NCBI GenBank assembly: GCA_021464525.1
Contig: JADRCO010000105.1
Span: 1 to 53,797 of the forward strand
Source of the DNA: Rhizophagus sp. LPA8_4_AMF
Taxonomy: Eukaryota; Glomeromycota; Glomeromycetes; Glomerales; Glomeraceae
Direction: 5' to 3'
Length of the DNA: 53,797 nucleotides
Under the pieces are notes generated by a model. It was not told where the DNA came from, ran no database searches, and saw only the letters and a program-made list of their open reading frames with translations. The stretch's first letter is position 1. Every line of letters begins with the position of its first letter. This document shows positions 45,704 to 53,797 of this stretch, in pieces. Both the position numbers and the translations under genes were made by a program.

Positions 45704-47290
45704 TTATACATAATTATAAAAATTATTAAAACTATAAAATTCCACAATTTTAACTCCTTTAGCTTTAATTTGATCCAATAATTTTAATTCTTCATCGTTC
45801 AATTCTTTGCCTAATCCCGCCATACCAATAATCTTCAAACTATTGTTACTCCTATCAATATAATTTAAAACAATTTTAAGAAATTCTAATTCAATAATAT
45901 GATTTAAATTAATTATTTCAAAACTATTATGACAATTTTTTAAAAATTCCTTAAACTTATTAAAATTACAAGAATAAATAGAAATTTTACTAATGTTACT
46001 AGGTATATTATTTGCTAAATTTATAAAAAATTCATTAATATTATTAGAATTATAATAAGAAACGTTAATATTTAATATACTTATTCTTAAATTTTTAAAA
46101 AAAGGTAACACTAATAGATTAAAACTATTGTCAAGTCTTATTTTTAAAAATATAAGATTTGGACAATACATTGATATATTTTCAACAACAGATATTGTTG
46201 GATTTTCGATTAATATTAATCTTTGTAGTGATGCACCTAAATATTTGATCATTAATGATGTGACGTCAACGTTCCAATTATTACGTTTAAATGATAGTTC
46301 CTTGAGCTTAAATGGAGCAAAATTTAAAATTTCACATTGATCTAATAATATTGTACCTTTACAACTATCAAATGTTAAATATTTTAAATTATATAAATTA
46401 TTAAAACTTTTTAAACTAACATTATTAAAGTCACATCTTGAAAATTCAATATGAGCTAAAGAATGTTTTTGAAATTCTAAAGATAAAAGAATATTATTCA
46501 ATAACGAATGGCAATTCATTATCTTAAATATTTTAAGTTTGTTTTGTTTTTGAATAATTGTACAAAGCTTTTCCATAGTAGTAGTATTGATCAAATTATT
46601 GGAAGTGGTATGTTGAAACAATGATCTTTGAGTTCGAGGAAGATTAATTATTAATTTTCTCAAATTTCTTGCTATTTTGCTTAAAAATTCTTGCTCAATT
46701 TCATTATTAAAATTGCCATTTAAATGAAAAGTTAATGTTAATGAATTTAATTTTGTTAAATTTGAAGTGAAATTTTTAATATTAAAATTTTTAAAACATT
46801 CACTATAAAATATGTGTAATAAAATATCTATTTGTTTAATGTTTCTACTTTGACGTAAAATTGATTGATGAAATATTGGAATAATATCATCACATATTTT
46901 GTTTTGAGAAATTGATAAATCTGAAAAATATCCTACAAAACATCTATTAATAACGGAATTTATTGTAAAATGATTATAATTTTCTAGATATTTTGGATAT
47001 TCAAATAATGGTCTATATTCTTTATCGAAATTAATCTTATTAATCTGGCTTGGTCCTAGTTGATTCTTCAATTGTAAAATTTCCGCTTTATTAAAGCAAA
47101 AAATTAAGGTCAAGATTATCGGGTAATTTTTTTCAGTTATATTTACGAAAGGATTTGCATAAAGCAAAGGAATCGTTGATTTACACCAAAATCGATTAAC
47201 TAATATACAATTAAATAAAGTCGAACGATCATTTTGAAGGTGTTGTAAAATGTAATAAATACAATCATCTGGTAAATAAGGCAAAGTCAT
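45704..47290 (-). CDS. F-box/LRR protein, copy 2
   Basis: An intronless frame of 528 residues, taking the ATG at 47290 because the paralogs start there (MTLPYLPDDCIYYILQHLQN). An upstream in-frame ATG at 47374 would add 28 hydrophobic residues that the other copies lack. The F-box spans residues about 1-45. The body is Asn/Leu/Ile-rich with irregular leucine-rich repeats (LTKLNSLTLTFHL, LKYLTFDSCKG, FKLKELSFKRNNWNVDVTSL). The C-terminus is complete (ELKLLDQIKAKGVKIVEF). It is expected to be an SCF adaptor. It is closest to copy 3 in the C-terminal half. Confidence 0.85.
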   Translation of the reverse strand: MTLPYLPDDCIYYILQHLQNDRSTLFNCILVNRFWCKSTIPLLYANPFVNITEKNYPIILTLIFCFNKAEILQLKNQLGPSQINKINFDKEYRPLFEYPKYLENYNHFTINSVINRCFVGYFSDLSISQNKICDDIIPIFHQSILRQSRNIKQIDILLHIFYSECFKNFNIKNFTSNLTKLNSLTLTFHLNGNFNNEIEQEFLSKIARNLRKLIINLPRTQRSLFQHTTSNNLINTTTMEKLCTIIQKQNKLKIFKIMNCHSLLNNILLSLEFQKHSLAHIEFSRCDFNNVSLKSFNNLYNLKYLTFDSCKGTILLDQCEILNFAPFKLKELSFKRNNWNVDVTSLMIKYLGASLQRLILIENPTISVVENISMYCPNLIFLKIRLDNSFNLLVLPFFKNLRISILNINVSYYNSNNINEFFINLANNIPSNISKISIYSCNFNKFKEFLKNCHNSFEIINLNHIIELEFLKIVLNYIDRSNNSLKIIGMAGLGKELNDEELKLLDQIKAKGVKIVEFYSFNNFYNYV

Positions 47291-47439
47291 CTTTAGAAAT
47301 TTAGTAAAGAAAAAAAAATTTTTCAAGAAGTATCGAAATAATTTAGTTTTTATAAGCCTAATTTTAGAAGTCATATGGTTGTACGTAAATTTTGTAGTAC
47401 TTAATGATGATTGGCACCAGGGTAACTTTGGTAAAATTC

Positions 47440-48180
47440 TGTAACACTATCGTACACCTTTTCTACTACACCTTTCTAGTCTTCTCTTTAGAACACAAAT
47501 CACGGATTGATCCGGATTAAACCTAAAATCCGAATGAAAAACCGCGTGTTTTGAACCGGATTTTGTCGGATTCATCCGGATCGTCAAATTTCAAATTTCG
47601 GGTAACTTAAAAATATTCCCCGAACCAATGATCTGCACACAAAATCACATGCCGGGATACACTCGAGATATTCGGCAATACTCGGTAAAACTTAGAACAA
47701 GGTAAAAATTATATCGCTAGATTCGAAGCACTAATCCGAGTACAGCGGTACGGTTTTATTTTTACCAAGTTACTTTCGGCAAGAGACAAAAATACCGAAC
47801 CATGAAATTTTTAGGTAGATCATCGATCCATGTAATAATATGTGGAATTTCCATACAATTCCACGTAGAATTTGTAGATCTACGCCGAAAATTCCATGTG
47901 TTTTGTCACAGGGTATTCGGAAAATATTGGAACTATTCAGATTTCCACAATATTTGTTATGGATTTCCATGTGGATTTTACGTGGAAAAAATTTTCTGAT
48001 GCGAGTGTCCCGTAATTTATGAAAACAACTGTAACAATTAACTTGTTTAATGATTCGCATATAATGATAGAGCTGAAATTTTAAAATAATTTTTTTTTAT
48101 CCAAATTTTCATTAAATAAAAGTTTTTCATCCGGATTTCACTCGGATCGAACCACTATGCGGTTACAGTTAACATGTTGG
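47440..48180. repeat. Repeat-rich block with palindromic TTCCACGT core
   Basis: The outer parts share atccggat and aatccgaatgaaaaac-like phrases in inverted order (about 47485-47600 and 48115-48170). The core at 47800-48055 carries several facing copies of ttccacgt, ttccatgtgg and tgtggaa and can fold on itself. Open frames occur on both strands for that reason. The boundaries are uncertain; it is probably one or two nested MITEs. Confidence 0.4.
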
Positions 48181-48570
48181 TTCGGATATAATTTAGAGTT
48201 ATAAATTATTGCAAAGGAGAAATAATCATTTTGCAAATTTCCAAAATAATTTGCGCATTTATCAATTTATATTTTTCCTTGTTAGGCATTAACAATAATC
48301 CCACATTCCCAGTATTACGTGTAAAAAAAAAAAATTTTTTCAGGTAGAATAATCGTGCTAAATGAACTTGTCGATCGTACTAACTTTATTAACTATTTTT
48401 TCGATTTACAAACTATGGGATATTTATGCTGAATTTTATTGTGAAATATTTTTGTAGGGATTGAGAACCGTGATAGTGGCGCATCAGCCTTATTGGTTTA
48501 TCTGTTAATTTCGCAAATTTTGCATCCCTACTCTCTTTCATACGAAAATCGATGAGACACTGGAACAACT
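48181..48570. other. Intergenic spacer with possible kinase tail
   Basis: On the minus strand 48570-48413 reads FRMKESRDAKFAKLTDKPIR. This may be further decayed sequence of the kinase relic just upstream, but the resemblance is weak. Confidence 0.25.
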
Positions 48571-48733
48571 TCAAAAGGAGACAGATTCTGATTTTATCCA
48601 ACTTCCATCATGTTTAGTGTATTTTGCTATACCATCAATCCAAGTTGCAGAATACACTTTTGCAGATTCACCACCTATAGGTTTCATATCTTTAAATTTA
48701 TACCCAGCTATTACAACTAAAACAGGTGACATT
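48571..48733 (-). pseudogene. Protein kinase relic, glycine-loop segment
   Basis: The minus strand reads YKFKDMKPIGGESAKVYSAT, then WIDGIAKYTKHDGSWIKSES, and stops at 48571. This is the start of the kinase domain of the expanded Glomeromycotina kinases (D.KPIG.GGFAKVYSATW.DG form in family memory). The loop is damaged, and neither the catalytic Lys region nor the C-lobe follows. It comes from a different kinase subtype than the relic at 12944. Confidence 0.65.
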
Positions 48734-48827
48734 ATCCTTTCTCTTTATTTCATTTTTTAATGACTAAAATCCGAGGATGCTTTAACTTGAACAATTATTT
48801 GGTATAGATACCAATAGATTATTTTAT

Positions 48828-49703
48828 TCATTTTATATTTTATATATAGATTTACAACATAATTTCGGCGGTTTGCCCAAAGTTAACTGTCTTTTAGAAA
48901 TAAGTAAAGTAAAGTTCTTCAATAAGTTTGGAAAAACTCAGATATTAATTTTGTCAATTTGCTTGAATATTTTCGGAGCTACATATATTTTTACTCATAA
49001 ATTTATTACTTTAGAAAGTAATTTCAGCACTTTGATTAATAAGACTTTTCTTGAGAGAATAATCGGACTTGTTCATCACGTATGGAATAACTCAGATATC
49101 GATTTTTTATAAATATGTATAAGTGATGTGATCATTATCGACTTATAACTATGGTATTTTTACGATAAAATTATTGGGCAGTCGTTTTCTTCCTCTTTAC
49201 AACGAAGTTTCAACACTTTGATCAAAGAAAACATGTCCTGGAGAGGAAAGGAGATACGGTAAGAAATCCTTATAAAATTACTTTTAAGAATTTACCAATT
49301 TTATTATTATCTGAAGCGTAGCGTAGACACTCAAGGTTTGTCTGTCACGCCGCGTAAACGACCAATCAATTTTCAAGATCAGGTGTAACATTTAATACCG
49401 TTACTATTTCAAGAATTTATTTGATGTTACATATTTTTAGTAATACCTCCAATACCTAGTATTAAAAATTATTTATAATGAAAATTTATTGATTTATATA
49501 CATTGATGCAGAAATTTTTTTAAATAAAGAAAAACAAAAAAAAAAAAAATCAATATTATTAACGTTTCATTTTATGTTTATTGAATAATGAGAAAAGTAG
49601 TAATAATAACTGATGGCAATATTTGCACTAAATAAAAAAAAAATAAATCAAATAAATCCTTTAAATCCTTAATAGCTTACTAAATATTAATTAATACTAA
49701 ATA
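48828..49703. repeat. 3' flank duplicated with the F-box gene (copy 3)
   Basis: This is the paralogous stretch to 39631-40242, with about 150 extra bases at 49300-49450. The plus-strand frame at 48873-49112 lies wholly in this duplicated flank, and its counterpart in copy 1 is not open, so I do not call it a gene. Confidence 0.65.
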
Positions 49704-51290
49704 TTACATATCATTATAAGTGCTATAAAAATCCATTATTTTTACTCCTTTAGCTTTAATTTGATCCAATAGGTTTAATACCTCATCATTCAATTCTTTA
49801 TCCAAACCCGTCATACCAATAATCTTTAAAGTATTGTTATTCCTTTCAATATAATTTAAAATAATTTTAAGAAATTCTAATTCAATAATTTGATTTAAAT
49901 TAATTACTTCAAACCTATCATGACAATTTTCTAAAAATTCCTTAAACTTATTGGATTTACGAGAACAAATAGAAATTTTACTAATATTAATAGGTATATT
50001 TTTTGCTAAATTTATAAAAAATTCATTAATATTATTAGAATTATAATAAGGAATATTAATATTTAATATTCTTATCTTTAAATTTTTTAAAAAAGGTAAC
50101 ACTAATAAATCAAAATGGGTATTACTAATTCTTATTTTTAAAAAAATAAGATTTGGACAATACATTGATATATTTTCAACAACAGGTATTGTTGGATTTT
50201 CAATTAATATTAATCTTTGTAATGATGCACCTAAATATTTGATCATTAATGATGTGACGTCAACGTTCCAAATATTGCGTATAAATGATAGTTTCATGAG
50301 CTTAAATGAAGCAAAATTTAAAACTTCACATTGACCTAATAATATAATACCTTTACAACTTTCAAAAGTTAAATATTTTAAATTATATAAATTGCTAAAA
50401 CTTTTTAAACTAACATTATTAAAGTCACATTTTGTAAATTCAATATGAATTAAAGAATGCTTTTGAAATTCTAAAGATAAAAAAATATTATTTAATAAAG
50501 AATGGCAATTCATTATCTTAAATATTTTAAGTTTGTTTTGCTTTTGAATAATTTTACGAAGCTTTTCCATAATAGTAGTGTTGATCAAGTTATTGGGGGT
50601 GATGTGTTGAAATAATGGTCTTAGAGTTTGAGGAAAATTAATTGTTAATTTTCTCAAATTTAAGCAAATACTTGCTATATTGCTTAAAAATTCTTGTTCA
50701 ATTTCATTATTAACAAGGTAATATAAATAAAAATTTAATGATAATGAACTTAATTTTGTTAAATTTGAAGTGAAATTTTGAATATTAAAATTTTTAAAAT
50801 TTTCACTATAAAATAAATATAAGAAAGTATCTAACTGTTTAATATTTCTACTTTGACGTAAAATTGAATGATGAAATATTGGAATAGTACAATATATTTT
50901 ATTTCGAGAAATTGATGAACCTGAACATAATTTTACAAAAAATCTACGAATTACAGAATTTATTGCAAAATAATTATAATTTTCCAAATATTTTGGATAT
51001 TCAAATAATGGTTTATGCTCTTCATCGAAATTAATATTATTAACCTGGCTTAGCCCTAGTTGATTCTTCAATTGTAAAATTTCTGCTTTATTAAAGCAAA
51101 AAATTAAGGTCAAGATTATCGGGTAATTTTTTTCAGTTATATTTACGAAAGGGTTTGCATAAAGCAAAGGAATTGCTGATCTACACCAAAATCGATTAAC
51201 TAATAAACAATTAAATAAAGTCGAACGATCATTTTGAAGGTGTTGTAAGATATAATAAATACAATCGTCCGTTAAATAAGGCAACGTCAT
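49704..51290 (-). CDS. F-box/LRR protein, copy 3
   Basis: An intronless frame of 528 residues from the ATG at 51290. The F-box (LTDDCIYYILQHLQNDRSTL then LLVNRFWCRSAIPLLYANPF) differs from copies 1 and 2 at a few sites. The body aligns with both paralogs along its length, with the same leucine-rich segments (FKLMKLSFIRNIWNVDVTSL, YCPNLIFLKIRI). The C-terminus is intact (DQIKAKGVKIMDFY). It should act as a Skp1-binding substrate adaptor. Copy 1 shares about 50 bp of its 5' flank with this gene (aaaagaaagttt..acggagttatc), which shows that the duplicated block extends upstream of the start. Confidence 0.85.
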   Translation of the reverse strand: MTLPYLTDDCIYYILQHLQNDRSTLFNCLLVNRFWCRSAIPLLYANPFVNITEKNYPIILTLIFCFNKAEILQLKNQLGLSQVNNINFDEEHKPLFEYPKYLENYNYFAINSVIRRFFVKLCSGSSISRNKIYCTIPIFHHSILRQSRNIKQLDTFLYLFYSENFKNFNIQNFTSNLTKLSSLSLNFYLYYLVNNEIEQEFLSNIASICLNLRKLTINFPQTLRPLFQHITPNNLINTTIMEKLRKIIQKQNKLKIFKIMNCHSLLNNIFLSLEFQKHSLIHIEFTKCDFNNVSLKSFSNLYNLKYLTFESCKGIILLGQCEVLNFASFKLMKLSFIRNIWNVDVTSLMIKYLGASLQRLILIENPTIPVVENISMYCPNLIFLKIRISNTHFDLLVLPFLKNLKIRILNINIPYYNSNNINEFFINLAKNIPINISKISICSRKSNKFKEFLENCHDRFEVINLNQIIELEFLKIILNYIERNNNTLKIIGMTGLDKELNDEVLNLLDQIKAKGVKIMDFYSTYNDM

Positions 51291-51492
51291 CTTAGAAATT
51301 TAGGTGGGAAAAGAAAGTTTCAACGGAGTTATCGGTTAAGCTAGTTATTATAAGCCCAGTCATATTGTTGTACACCGCTGATGGGCTTATACCCTAGATT
51401 TATTGGGATAAAATATGGATAAATCTGGTATAGAATATAGGTAGGCTTATTTTGTACTACTTCGAATTTAATATTATATAGGGTCATTAATT

Positions 51493-51561
51493 TTGCGGAT
51501 TTGCGTAATCACATGTCATTTGACTAATGTTCGGCTGGCATGTGATTACGCAAATTTGCAA
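51493..51561. repeat. Short hairpin, 23-bp arms
   Basis: The arm 51493-51515 (gcggatttgcgtaatcacat within it) pairs with 51539-51561 with two mismatches across a 23-bp loop. It is a miniature foldback about 200 bp upstream of F-box copy 3. Confidence 0.7.
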
Positions 51562-51882
51562 GCTTTTGATAATGTTTCACAAATTTTAACATTAATATCA
51601 TTTTAGATACAAAACATAAGTTGAAGTATTATATTATTTGCTTGGCTTATCAGATTTATTCTTGAGTATTGATTGTATTTTATCCAGCGTAGCGTAGGAC
51701 TATCAATAGTATGTTATCACAAATTTGCATTATACCTGTTTTTCCTTCTGTCTACTAGCATCAGTACATCACGCACTTACTTGTTTTACCTCTGTTCTGC
51801 ATCGCCTTACTACATATGCCATAACGAAATATTTGATCTCAAATCATGCATGTCCCTCCGCATCTTTTAACAATCATATTTA
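51562..51882. other. Intergenic spacer
   Basis: No gene is recognised. Overlapping plus-strand frames near 51673-51913 have no family resemblance and run into the foldback element. Confidence 0.35.
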
Positions 51883-52090
51883 TACTTGTTATTCCATGGG
51901 TATCAATGAATAACTGAAATAATCACCGACGCCTTGGGGCGGAGCATCGGTGTATATGGAGTATTTACTAGATACCCATGGAATAACAGGCTTATCTCAT
52001 TGTATATGACGTATACACCGATGGATTTATACTTTTTTACACCGGTGGAGTAATTTACAAAAAAATTCATCGGTGTATACATAATACCGA
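51883..52090 (-). repeat. Compound foldback element, copy B (inverted)
   Basis: Reverse-complement copy of 44989-45224: acttgttattccatgggtat, then a shorter GC-rich centre (gccttggggcggagc), then ggtgtatatggagtattta, tacccatggaataacagg and caccgatggattt. The two copies are alike except in the GC-rich loop, where copy A is longer. It has no coding content. Confidence 0.75.
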
Positions 52091-52510
52091 TTATATAATG
52101 CTTTTTGTTTGCAATTTTTAGTTTATTACAACACAACATATTGAATAATTTATTTTAATCATGATATTTTTAGGAAAAATATTTATTATTTTTTTTATAA
52201 TATCGTTACAAACTAAAGAAAAATTAACTTGCATTTTTTTAAATTTAGTGATATATTTTAATTAACTGTATATATTAATATGAATTTAAATAATATGACG
52301 CTTTGCGTAAAATCTACCGGCGATTTAACCTAAATCTGCTCTGTTCTACAATTTAAAAAATATATACATTTATACCACGTTTCCTAATAGTCGTCCGTGA
52401 TTTTCCTTATTGATATTTTTATGGGTGATGTTTATTTAAAAGGATAAGCTAAAAAAGTCTATCAGTAGTTTAAAATTGTATACGGGACGTTAGTCTCCGT
52501 GGTATAAATC
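52091..52510. other. Intergenic AT-rich spacer
   Basis: Nothing recognised. Confidence 0.35.
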
Positions 52511-52598
52511 AGTTATTTCACGGATCAGCCTTGATCTCATTATCATCACGGCTCCGCCGTGATGATTAATGATATGTACGGCATCCCGTGAAATAACT
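52511..52598. repeat. Nested hairpin
   Basis: Outer arms agttatttcacgg (52511-52523) and ccgtgaaataact (52586-52598) are perfect complements. Inside lies a second perfect stem, atcatcacggc/gccgtgatgat (52542-52552 and 52556-52566), with a 3-base loop. It is a compact double-palindrome of MITE type. Confidence 0.7.
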
Positions 52599-52933
52599 AT
52601 TACATATTGCTTATTTTTGATTGGTGATGTAACACGATCAATATCTGCTTTTTTATGCGGCATCGTCCCTGTTCGATTTTATATATATACCTCAGTATAA
52701 ACCCAATAAGTTTTTATGGTATGGATACTCTGAGAACGGAAATTAATCGTTTCAATTTCTCTCAAAGTGAACAAGACGCTTTACGCACATTCTTTCTTCA
52801 CTGAAAATACTGAAAATGTAAATAGTATAGTTGTTATAGTATCGTCTAGTGTTGATAGTTAACCCATGTAATAAACCCTTGAACAGCACTTCGGACTTAA
52901 TAATGGTCACATCATATGAATAAAGTTACGCGA
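52599..52933. other. Intergenic spacer
   Basis: A short plus-strand stretch near 52718-52800 (MDTLRTEINRFNFSQSEQDA) reads like protein but ends after 27 residues. No gene is called. Confidence 0.3.
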
Positions 52934-53797
52934 AAAAATTACTCATGCAAATATGCAAATAATAATTCCTTATGACATGTAACACATAATCTTGATGTGT
53001 TTTGTCATAAGTATATAATTTAAATACTGTCAGTTTTTTTCTGTCTTCTTTTTTTTAGGTCTGTTTTATTTCTCTCTGACTAGGTCTTCTCTTTATTCTT
53101 TGGTTCCATTTCCTTACGTCTTCCTTTAGGTAAGTGAGTTGTTGTGTGTGGGTTTGTGTGTGGGTGGTGTATGTTTGTGTATTTCCTTGCTCCCTCTCTC
53201 GCTTTTCTCTTTCCCTTTCGTTTTCCCTTTCCCTTCGTTTCCCCTTCCCTTTCGTTTTCCCCTTTCCCTGTCAGTTTCCCTTTCGTTTCCCTTTCGTTTT
53301 CCCCTTTCCCTTTCGCTTTCCCCTTTCCCTTTCGTTTTCCCGTTCCCTTTCGCTTTCAGTTCCCCTTTCCCTTCGTTTCCCCTTTCCCTTTCGCTTTCCC
53401 CTTTCCCTTTCACTTTCCTCTTTCCCTTTCGTTTTCCCTTTCTCTTTCGTTTTCCCCTTCCCTTTCGCTTTCAGTTCCCCTTTCCCTTCGTTTCCCCTTT
53501 CCCTTTCGTTTTCCCCTTCCCTTTCGCTTTCAGTTCCCCTTTCCCTTCGTTTCCCCTTTCCCTTTCGTTTTCCCCTTCCCTTTCGCTTTCAGTTCCCTTT
53601 CCTTTCGTTTCCCCTTTCCCTTTCGCTTTCCCCTTTCCCTTTCGTGTTCCCTTTCTCTTTCGTTTTCCCCTTCCCTTTCGCTTTCAGTTCCCTTTCCCTT
53701 CGTTTCCCCTTTCCCTTTCGTTTTCCCCTTCCCTTTCGCTTTCCCTTTCCCTTTCGTTTTCCCCTTCCCTTTCGCTTTCAGTTCCCTTTCCTTTCGT
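52934..53797. repeat. Dispersed repeat with long pyrimidine satellite (copy 2)
   Basis: The leader 52934-52990 matches 19501-19549. From about 53160 to the window end the plus strand is almost pure pyrimidine apart from spaced G (cctttcg, ctttcag). The basic unit is about 12 bp (tttccctttcg-t/c). A 59-bp higher-order period is visible from the spacing of ctttcagttcc at 53472, 53531 and 53590; other spacings are 115, 95 and 94. The minus-strand frame is Lys/Glu/Gly/Arg low complexity and not a gene. The array continues outside the window. Confidence 0.8.

Noticed and set aside
47290-47374. Upstream ATG giving F-box copy 2 a 28-residue extension
   Set aside because: The other two copies start at the MTLPYL Met, and the extension is a Phe/Lys-rich translation of AT-rich leader.
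48873-49112. Plus-strand frame of 79 residues in the flank of F-box copy 3
   Set aside because: The duplicated flank of copy 1 does not keep the frame, so it is not conserved as protein.
53126-53413. Minus-strand frame rich in Lys, Glu, Gly and Arg
   Set aside because: It is the translation of the pyrimidine satellite, with no complexity beyond the DNA repeat.
53160-53797. Telomeric repeat at the window end
   Set aside because: The unit is CCCTTTC/CTTTCG-based with a 59-bp period, not the CCCTAA repeat, and it is preceded by an interspersed-repeat leader also found at 19501.
1-53797. CRISPR array or bacterial operon structure
   Set aside because: No regularly spaced direct repeats with unique spacers were found, and introns and the gene families show a eukaryote.

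Overview
The window looks like nuclear DNA of an arbuscular mycorrhizal fungus (Glomeromycotina, most likely Rhizophagus or a close relative). This is an inference from several features seen together. The DNA is very AT-rich. Introns are short (about 65-115 bp) with GTAAGT-like donors and TAG acceptors. F-box/leucine-rich proteins are expanded and intronless. There are relics of the fungus's expanded protein kinases and of a Crinkler-like protein, and the intergenic DNA is crowded with foldback elements and dead transposons. No species-specific marker was checked.

Layout. 1-1916: repeats and the COG3 upstream region. 1917-5724: a complete 17-exon COG3 gene (Golgi tethering). 7218-8672: an intronless F-box/LRR gene behind a duplicated TATA leader. 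8673-16120: no intact gene; it holds a palindromic element, a kinase fragment, a CACTA (EnSpm) transposase relic and unassigned coding scraps. 16121-17599: a second intronless F-box-type gene. 17600-25500: gene-poor, with a pyrimidine-tract repeat, a pogo/Tc1-like relic, a tRNA-like pol III unit and several foldback elements. 25502-27734: a four-exon gene for a secreted or surface, mucin-like, single-pass membrane protein with decapeptide repeats. 29607-32469: a MULE DNA transposon with about 120-bp terminal inverted repeats and a broken transposase, ending about 160 bp before a two-exon cytochrome P450 gene (32632-34337). 34437-35095: a TTA-flanked MITE and a near-perfect 54-bp-arm hairpin. 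35430-39010: minus-strand coding material, one unrecognised 269-residue frame and a Crinkler-like fossil. 40243-51345: three paralogous minus-strand F-box genes with duplicated flanks; the copy nearest the left has lost its C-terminus. A FAR1-type MULE relic and MITEs lie between them. 51346-53797: foldback elements and a pyrimidine satellite that runs off the window.

The genes do not form a pathway. COG3 is housekeeping, the P450 is a membrane oxidase of unknown substrate, the mucin-like protein would sit at the cell surface, and the five F-box-type proteins would be substrate adaptors for SCF ubiquitin ligases. The most notable non-gene signals are a strong excess of CACGTG, usually as CACGTGAT, across the window; T-run/A-run palindromes that end on the start codon of two genes; and two inverted copies of a 210-235-bp foldback element bracketing two of the F-box copies. 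I did not find a convincing new multi-gene system.
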